From: Stachybotrys elegans
Lineage: Eukaryota > Ascomycota > Sordariomycetes > Hypocreales > Stachybotryaceae
Direction: 5' to 3'
NCBI GenBank assembly: GCA_020746835.1
Contig: JAGPNK010000006.1
Span: 1,860,001-1,924,000, forward strand
DNA: 64,000 nt
Shown here: in pieces, positions 56,707 to 64,000 of the stretch
How the letters are laid out: every line of letters starts with the position of its first letter
Numbering within the stretch: the first letter of the stretch is position 1
Made by a program: the position numbers and the translations under genes
Notes under the pieces: generated by a model
The model's input: only the letters and a program-made list of their open reading frames with translations
Database searches by the model: none
Told to the model about the DNA's origin: nothing

Positions 56707-59700
56707 AACGCATCACTTCAAGAAGAAAAGAGATCCGAGACAAGTTGCACCTTCCGAAGCACAATTTGTCGATCCGTAAAAGCTTCTCCCCTTCAACCTC
56801 CCTTCCGAACTCGTCTTGACCTACACTACACAGCCGAAATTGCACGGGGTATCTGCGACAGCTGACGAAGCCACCGGAATCGCCTTGCATCACTACTCCT
56901 TGCAGCACAATGGCTCCCGACGTCACCCAAGACATTGTGCGGGGGGGAGGTGGTAGAGAGAAGAAAGCAGCCTCTTGGGCGGCATACCTTATGCAGCCAA
57001 CCCAATTGCACAAGCACAAATTTATTAACACGAGGCCATGTTCTGGCCCGAACAGATGGGAGAAGCTAAAGTGATGTCTGTGCCCACCGTTCGAATCACG
57101 GACAAAGCTCGTGCCTGATGATGCCACCCTCTTGTGAGACTTCGGACACGCCTACTTGCAGCTACAGGGCAAACTCATGCAAACAAGCCGTGGTCTTGAT
57201 GCCGTCTTGCGTTCCCGGAGCTAATAAAGCTGGACACGCGACCCATAGCCATCACTAGTAATTGGTCGACTGCGAGGCTCCCAATGCGAGCGCCGACCTG
57301 AGTCGAGTTCAGTTGGCACGGTGCCGCCAAGACCTGGCACTTCCATGGAAGCATCTGCGTGCTCCCGGGATACACCCTGCTAGAGGATCTACCACTGGTC
57401 GATGAACTAATGTACGGAGGAAGGGGGTTTCGTCGCTCCCGCGAAGACCAAGGTGTATGTACCTATCTGCACAGCCTTGCTGCGACGGGTCGGAGAGATA
57501 CAATCTGTTGTTACCCATCTGTTTATTACAGGGTCGCACGTCGGCGGGGGGCGGAACTGGAGGCAAGGACAGCAGCAGCATCATCCAGAGAGCTCGAGTC
57601 GCCGCCCCACGTCTGTTGGACGTCCAGATGTCGCACGAAGAGAGATCAGCCGCTCTAGATCACTCTGACTAGTGTAGCCACGGCGGAGCTCTTCTTGGGG
57701 CGTCGAGCTCGGACGGCTAGCGGGTCGAGGCGAAGTCTCCATAGAACTAGGCCTTGGCCTGGGAGATGGCCGTTTGAAGTATCTAGGACGTGATATCATC
57801 GTTGGTCGGATGGCCAGCAGCAGCTGCCCTGCTGCTCAAGTGGATTGTGTTGAACATCCCCTCGGAGAACTATCGGATGGCTGTGCGGCTGGCGCATGAG
57901 ATGGCATTCCTAACGGCTGCAATGTCAAACAATAGCTCAGTGCTGATGGACCCAAGCGGTTTGCTCAATGTGGCCGCTATAACAAGGGATCCCCAATTCT
58001 GGGAATGCTTGCGTAGGATCATCATAGAAGGTGGGTAGGGACCTGCATTAGGTGGGTAGGGCAGACATTTTGTATTGATCATGGTGTGAGGGTGAGGTAT
58101 CGGGAAGCTGCATTGGTATCATGGTGTAGGACCATACATACAAGGGTCAGCCAAATGTGCAGCTCATCATGAAAGCACATGTAACACAAGGGGTAACTTT
58201 GCGAAATGGCGTATTCTCGCCGGGTAGCTGAGGTGGCCTGAAACACGATGCTGGCGGGATGATGCATTGACTTTGGGCTGCGGGAGGCTGCATTGAATTG
58301 TGCAGGTTGCATCAACACCCCAAGCCGAGCCAGCAGGACAAAGAACTCCGGAGAAAAGCACTGCCACGGCTGTCGAGCCAGGCGATGGCCCCTTCGGTAG
58401 TTTCAGTTGCAGCTGAGGAATTTGATATTGCCAACTGACGCTAGAACATGATAGACCGGCGCGGTGTCGGGAAGCTAGAGGAGACTAGGGCCGGGGCGGG
58501 GCGTGGTCGTGATGAATTCATCTCGGCGCAACGATGGCCCTTTTACCCGGAATGCGCGAAAGGGCGGGATATTTTGCAGGACGAGGGAAATCGGCCATGG
58601 CCTGCGCGTTAACAGCCGAAACCACCATCGGCCTTGATTGGCAAAGCCAATGGCATGAGCAGGGTTGGTTCTCCGAAGCTTTCAGGACTCCATGAGGAAT
58701 CTTCGATTGATGGATGTAGTATTCGTAGATGAAGACTAAAGGAGAAGCCGGATCATCAGCAGGGGTATTGCCTCGGAGGCGACGATGGGCAGGGAACAGG
58801 GCTGAAGATGCGCAGAAGTGTCGTTCGCGACCGACAGCTAAACGAAACCAAGTGAACGAAGGAGGGCAAACAGAATCTTCAAGATGCAGAAGCCCTTGCA
58901 GACCGCTGTTGCGAGACCCTAGCCTTTGCAGTTACCCGGTGCCTGCACGGAAATCCCTGGAGCCGCCGCTGATGATGCCAAGGTTAGGCAGTCGTGGAGC
59001 CGCATCCATCCAAGCCTACGTGGCCAGCCGTGATTCCGCGAGTTGGGTTCCTCTCCCAGCCGGCCTATCGCATCGCATCACATCGCAAAGAATGTGACGG
59101 ACGTAAGGGGCTCTTGTTCCTGGCCCGTGGGCAGAGGGTTTACTCTGCGTACTCTGCATACTCTGCATGGGCCAGGGTTCGGAGGCAGTCAGATGCGGTC
59201 TGACTGGGCGAGCACTTTTCTGCCCGAGGGGTGAGTGGTGTTGAGCGAGAGAAGAAGGACTGTGTGCCTATTGGTCGCGTGAGGAGAGGCAGCAGCATTG
59301 CGGCAACGTGCTTGGCCGGCGGTCAAGAAGACGGGACAAAGTACACATGGCGAGCCAGTTCTCGATGCGACAGGGGTTTAAAGATCTGCACCGAAGGCCG
59401 GAATGCAATTCGTCTACGAGCCGCCGTGTCGCCAATACACCTCAAGCATGGACACAAAGGATGAGGACGCTTGTGGTGACGGGGCTTCTGGACACCGAAT
59501 CCTATGAGATCCACGGGGGCCACTCAGGTGGCATTCATCGATCGGGAGGATCCTTCGAATCCTTCGTTCAAGGACCACGAATGTTGGCACGCGCGGCAGA
59601 GAAGAGGCAAAACAGCCCTAGCGACCCAAACCCTCAGGTTGAAGCAAGGTGACAGTGAAAGAGGGGTTTGGGGAAAGTCTGCCAGCGCTTGCGAGATGTT

Positions 59701-62434
59701 TGAATCCTGTGATCGTGACCATCCATTGGCTGTACCGTGCAACCAAATTCCTATTCGGGACGTCTGGAGTGGACCAGACCACATGGGCTGAAGAGGCGTT
59801 ATTTATCGAGGAGGAATGAAGATAAGCACTCTAGACGGGCCAATGTGATGATGCAAAGAAGTGAGACGTGAAACAGCATCCAGTACATCCAAGATGAATA
59901 AGCTCGAGGATCCTGAGCGAGATTAATCCATAAGCCCTTATCAGTCCCCGACTTGAGCCGAACCAAGACTTGTCGACAACTCATACCGAAGAAAGCTTTA
60001 CTGGGGTAGCCGGGTAATAAGTTGTAACCCCAATAGGCTGTATCTTTCGGTAGGAGTCAATCAACGTGGCACACTACCAAGATGAGCCTGCACGCACGTG
60101 TCTGCGTGCTCTAGACGAGCCGTGTCTCATGGCAGCCACGCTACATGTCGACACTTCGAAGACATGTGCTGGCCTAGCTGGCAATCGGCTTTATTCCAAT
60201 TACACTTGTGTGTACTGCCTATGCCAAACGCCTCTCCGCTGCTTTCCCGAAGGAGAGGCGGCTGGGTTTGTGTCGGAGCATGTCAACGGGCGGATAAGCT
60301 CTAGCATGGCGGGAACGACGTGGTCAGCAGTCGTCATCAATTCCTCAGCGGCATTGACTGGCAAAACACAACGACCCCTGGATCGTCTGCATCTGACAGA
60401 AGACCCGCGGAGGCTGCTGCATGCAGGTCGCCTAAGAATGAACGCATATACGAATTGGTCAGGCTGTGCTGTCAGTCGCATAAGGCGAGGGGGAAAGGCA
60501 AGCACGAACCATTCTCCATGCTGGGCTGGGTGTGTTGGTCGACTCTGGAGGAGTATCAAAGTCTCCATTCGCTCGGTGGGATTACACCTCCAGCTCCCTT
60601 CTCGTCAAGAGTAAGCCGCTGGTTGGCCGGCGACCCTGGTAGCTCGCAAGCGCCGCCCGTCTCCCTTGCCCACTTTTTGCTGGGGTGCTCCCTTCCTTGG
60701 CGCGGGCTAGGCTCTGAACTAGGCTCAACTCTAGGCGCAGGTTTTCACGGATGCGTTCATTGTGGATTGCTTCCACGGATCGTGCGAGCCTGGAGAATCG
60801 AGGGGAGACGCGCGCACTGCTGGCATGCGGCGGTACCTGAGTTTGGGATGACGGCGATGGATGGATAGAAGCCAGATGCATCGGTGTCGTTGACTTTGGC
60901 CTTGCATGAGCAGCGAAACGCATGTAGCCACGATGGGATGATGACGATGACGAGGTAAAAGACTTGTCGTTGTTTGGCGGTTGCAGGGAAGTGCCTGCCC
61001 ATCTTTGGCCTGGCATTGGATGACGGAAAGAGCGTGGGTGAAATTGCATCCTTCCTCCATGTAAACAACAAGGCGGGCAGAGCACCTGCAGGCAGGTATG
61101 ACAGGTGCTCTTGCTGTTGGCTCATGCCAGAGTGTGTCCCAATGCGACGCATCTCCGTCCCTCCCTGGCCGCCCTGGCGACGATTCACAGTTATCACCAA
61201 TCACACGCCTATCACGAAATGAATCACTTGCTGCTGCTGACTTCCCTCGCCCTCGCGTGCAACCCACACGATCCGAGACGAGGCTTCGGCTCCGTCGATA
61301 CTCCACATCTCGCTGCCATCCCTTGCGTCCTGCTTTCTCGATGCGGCTAAGGTTATGGAGGCGTGTGGTGTGGTCTGGAGGGCGGTGGCAACGAGGAGGA
61401 CAGAGAAGCACCGACTGGCGCTCAAGGCTTGATGGGGTGGGTGGTGTGAGGAATGGACGGGGTACAAGATTGGAACCGTCGTGCCCAAGCTTTTTCTTGT
61501 GGCCCCAAGGTCCAGGCAGATCCCTCCTTGCCCGCCCCTTGCCTCCCTGGCTTCCTCCCTCGACAAGGATCCATTCGACGAACTGGCTGCTCCGCTCGTC
61601 TTGACCAATGGTTCCCGTGTGACCCAAGGTTGGCGTCACTCCAAACGCCGCTGCGTTCCTCTTTAGGTCCTGCCGGTGCCATCTGTGCTGCTTCAGGCAG
61701 TAGCCTAAGCTCTCAGAGCTCGTTGGCTCCAACCCGTCCCAGCTTCGGCCCCAGCCGGGCTGGTAAAGGTATATGAAACTTGCGCCTTCATAACTGGCTG
61801 CCTTTTTATATACTGCGGCTAGCGATCTGTGCAAACATGGTCTGAGTTCCCCAACCCGTCCCGTCACTTCCCCCGAGAGACTCGGCTTCTCCTAACATCA
61901 TCTTCCCTCCCTTCCGTCCACGCTTCGCAACGTGCGGGTTTGCATGATTTTTTGTAGGAACCACTGGATGGGCATGCTCTCTCTTCTCCTTCTCACCACC
62001 TATTCTTCACTTCTTACCCGTCTCTTTCTTCATCTTCCCTTTTGGGACGTCGGGTTGTGGTTCAATTCTGCCTTAACTGGCCAAGCTCCCACTCACCCAT
62101 AACCCTCATCTCAGCTCACCCGCATTTTACTTCTCTTTCCTCTTCTCCCTCGATAGGTCGCCGCCGTTCTTGCCTTTGTCTTCTCTTCACAGTCCTTCTA
62201 TATTCCTCCTCACGCCTCGCTATGCAAAGGGAGAGGTCTAGGTGATCACGGCATCGCCTTAAACGAACCTATCTTTGACGCACACGCTTGTACCAGCTTG
62301 CCTTTCTACAACTTTTGCCTGCTTGCATGTGCTGGGAACACTGGCACGCCACTCGAACCTGATCCAATTTCTTTTCTCTCCTACTTCTTCGCCCAGTGCC
62401 GGAGATTCTCACTGCCTTTTCTCACCCAGCAACC
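56707..62434. other. Gene-poor region and leader of the last gene
   Basis: 5.7 kb with no confirmed gene. The weak candidate at 57790-58038 is listed separately. Short tandem repeats occur (actctgc units near 59143-59168, atcgc units near 59066-59085). From about 61870 to 62430 the plus strand is pyrimidine-rich and probably promoter plus 5' UTR of the gene starting at 62435. Large overlapping frames at 60066-61867 lack domain features and begin at non-ATG codons or overlap each other antisense. Confidence 0.5.
57790..58038 (+). CDS. Possible gene fragment or small gene
   Basis: An 82-codon ATG-initiated frame whose last 65 residues have ordinary protein composition (LKWIVLNIPSENYRMAVRLA, HEMAFLTAAMSNNSSVLMDP, DPQFWECLRRIIIEGG). 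No family is recognised. An upstream cag could be a splice acceptor, so it might be a terminal exon of a spliced gene or a relic; the antisense frame 57581-57799 (SPRPRPSSMETSPRPASRPS) is an alternative reading nearby. Coding status is uncertain. Confidence 0.25.
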   Translation: MISSLVGWPAAAALLLKWIVLNIPSENYRMAVRLAHEMAFLTAAMSNNSSVLMDPSGLLNVAAITRDPQFWECLRRIIIEGG

Positions 62435-64000
62435 ATGTCTACGATTCTCGGCGGTGTAGTGGCCTTTGAGGGTCACCAGGAAACCATATCAACACAGCTG
62501 CGCCTCCTACCGACATCATCGCAGATCCTGATTCTCCCCAACATACAAAGCTATCTCCCCCCCGACTGCCTAGAGCGCGACCTCGACCCGCACACCTTGA
62601 TTCGCCGCGTGCAAGACGCTGTTGACACCCGCCTTCACTCTGCTCGTCAATTCCTTCAGGGCTCTACGCCAGCCGCCAAGCGCCTCGTCTTCCTCAATGG
62701 CGGCACCTCTAGTGCTCAAACCCTTTGCATCAGGGAGATAATGCGCAAAGAAACGGATGGAGATGCTGTCAAGGCCGAGGCTATCTATTATGACCTGATC
62801 CAGGATGGAGTAGCCGGTCTGGAATCACGAGGACGGGAATTCAAGAGAAGGCGCTTGCTTGGATTCCAGCATGGCTCAGACCACGAAGGATCTCAAGATC
62901 CCATCAGCATGGCTATGCGAGCCGCCGATGCTTTGGATCGCCTAACAGCCAACCTTCAACCCTCAAACGAGCTGGATCTGACTTCGAAGCCTGCATTGCC
63001 GCGCCGCAACAGCCTCCCGCTCTACGGATACTCGGACAGTTTCTGCGATGCGGCGCCCTTCTTTCTTTATGGCACACACTCCCATAGCAAGTCCGCCGCT
63101 TCATTGATACCCACCTTCGACATCACGCATTATGATCACCATGCCGACACGCCATCTTGCATATCATTGACGCCCTCCAACCAACCTTCGCCCTCCCTCT
63201 TCCACTCGCCCTCTCCTTCGCCCAGCTGCACTGGCGACGACCCGTCTTCACCCTTCCTCACCCCCGAGGACCTTGATTTGAATACTCCAGTCTCTGAACC
63301 CGCCAGCCCTATAGGCTCCGTTCATGTCGTCTTTGGCCAAGCAGAAATACTCGATGTACGTGCCGCCAGCCGAAAGGGTCATGTGCCCAAGGTGCGATCT
63401 CTGGATCGCGTCTACCCGTCAAGCCCAAAGCCGCGAGACAGCGCGCTCTTTCTGGGACAGTGCGGAACAGAGCCCTCGTCACCTACAAAAGGCACCGTCA
63501 AGAGCCTTCCATTGAGCTCGGTTGATCATTTCGAGGTAGCACAGAAAGCTGTGGTTGGCTCGCAACGCCCGACCGTGACAATAACACCTGTCCCTGAAGC
63601 CAGGAAGAAGAGGCCTTCTCGGCCAGCATACGTTGACCGTGGAACGGACACGCAAGAAGTCGATGACGACCCTTTCCGGCCCGTCCTCCCTGTCACCGAA
63701 AACTTGGTGATCTACTTCAAGGACCAGGTACCTGACATCATTCTCGACTCTACTATAATGACAATGCGCAGCGGCGAAACTCGCCCTGTTGCCGCGGCTC
63801 TCAAGATGCGTCGGCGTTATCGGCACTCTCCTGACTCACCCCTCTCGGAGACACTGTCCATGGCGACGACGATTCCATCTTACTGTCCATCAACCTATGG
63901 GCCGCATTGTGTAGGGCGGGATTCTTTTGCCTGTGGCCATGCTCTCAGCCCATGGATGCCTCCGCAAAAACAACAGGACATGCCCAGCCTGGCCACTGCA
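62435..64000 (+). CDS. Uncharacterised Pezizomycotina protein ('gastric mucin-like'), partial
   Basis: An ATG-initiated frame open for 522 codons to the right edge without a stop, so the 3' end is outside. Seen: a compact N-terminal part (VVAFEGHQETISTQLRLLPT, SSQILILPNIQSYLPPDCLE, KRLVFLNGGTSSAQTLCIRE, KETDGDAVKAEAIYYDLIQD), RAADALDRLTANLQPSNELD, DAAPFFLYG, then a Ser/Pro-rich disordered stretch (about 230-300), and TENLVIYFKDQVPDIILDST further on. From memory, similar proteins in other Sordariomycetes carry the automatic name 'gastric mucin-like protein'; that name reflects composition, not function. No membrane segment or catalytic motif is evident. The upstream pyrimidine-rich tract and Kozak-like aaccATGt support the start. 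Confidence 0.82.
   Translation, partial: MSTILGGVVAFEGHQETISTQLRLLPTSSQILILPNIQSYLPPDCLERDLDPHTLIRRVQDAVDTRLHSARQFLQGSTPAAKRLVFLNGGTSSAQTLCIREIMRKETDGDAVKAEAIYYDLIQDGVAGLESRGREFKRRRLLGFQHGSDHEGSQDPISMAMRAADALDRLTANLQPSNELDLTSKPALPRRNSLPLYGYSDSFCDAAPFFLYGTHSHSKSAASLIPTFDITHYDHHADTPSCISLTPSNQPSPSLFHSPSPSPSCTGDDPSSPFLTPEDLDLNTPVSEPASPIGSVHVVFGQAEILDVRAASRKGHVPKVRSLDRVYPSSPKPRDSALFLGQCGTEPSSPTKGTVKSLPLSSVDHFEVAQKAVVGSQRPTVTITPVPEARKKRPSRPAYVDRGTDTQEVDDDPFRPVLPVTENLVIYFKDQVPDIILDSTIMTMRSGETRPVAAALKMRRRYRHSPDSPLSETLSMATTIPSYCPSTYGPHCVGRDSFACGHALSPWMPPQKQQDMPSLATA

Noticed and set aside
57081..57104. tRNA B-box-like gttcgaatc
   Set aside because: The flanks do not form a T-stem and no A-box or acceptor stem is found at the right distance.
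60066..60614. 182-codon plus frame
   Set aside because: Starts at GTG with no good ATG, no family features.
60731..61867. 378-codon minus-strand frame
   Set aside because: No domain, irregular composition, and other equally open frames overlap it on both strands.

Overview
The window looks like ordinary euchromatin of a filamentous ascomycete (Pezizomycotina, most likely Sordariomycetes). Genes are broken by 47-132 nt introns with GTRNGT donors, RCTRAC-like branch points and YAG acceptors. There is a Zn2Cys6 regulator with a fungal middle homology region and an SFL1-type heat-shock-factor protein, and several products (DLT1, COX18, NDC1, RQC1, CRO1/UNC-45) are of fungal type. Placement below class is not supported. 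No rRNA, tRNA, CRISPR array, transposon coding region, viral gene or secondary-metabolite cluster was recognised.

Layout: 1-4.7 kb holds the 3' part of an SCD6/LSM14 mRNP protein and RQC1/TCF25. 4.7-8.9 kb is a long leader/promoter region before a 928-aa Zn2Cys6 transcription factor (8.9-11.7 kb). 12.8-17.7 kb has an SCP-x-like thiolase, the copper chaperone ATX1 and ARP3. 19-26.3 kb has a taspase/asparaginase-like Ntn hydrolase, TFIIH subunit TFB4 and an UNC-45/CRO1 myosin chaperone. 26.4-36.1 kb has tRNA methyltransferase TRM2, a secreted gamma-glutamyltransferase, ALG11, COX18 and a PEP12-type syntaxin. 36.6-45 kb has nucleoporin NDC1, DLT1, a lysine-rich unknown protein and the SFL1-like factor. 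45-52.3 kb is gene-poor, with one weak small candidate. 52.4-56.7 kb has CTF4/Mcl1 and a WD40 protein in a tight divergent pair. 56.7-62.4 kb is again gene-poor. The last gene runs off the right edge.

From ATX1 to PEP12 the genes alternate between divergent pairs (ARP3/taspase, TFB4/UNC-45, TRM2/GGT, ALG11/COX18) and convergent pairs; further divergent pairs are PEP12/NDC1 and CTF4/WD40. The products are mainly unrelated housekeeping functions: mRNA and ribosome quality control, actin branching and myosin folding, TFIIH, replisome, N-glycan assembly, respiratory assembly, endosomal fusion and the nuclear pore. No operon-like pathway is encoded.

The strongest anomaly is in ARP3. The exon that should encode the universally conserved TEPPLNPPENRE stretch carries six C's where seven are needed, so the spliced frame breaks unless this is a homopolymer error. 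Other points are a family of TACCTAGGTA-type palindromes in non-coding DNA, a clean intron candidate ending exactly at the SFL1-like start codon, and a 522-codon open gene at the right edge. No clearly new biological system was found.
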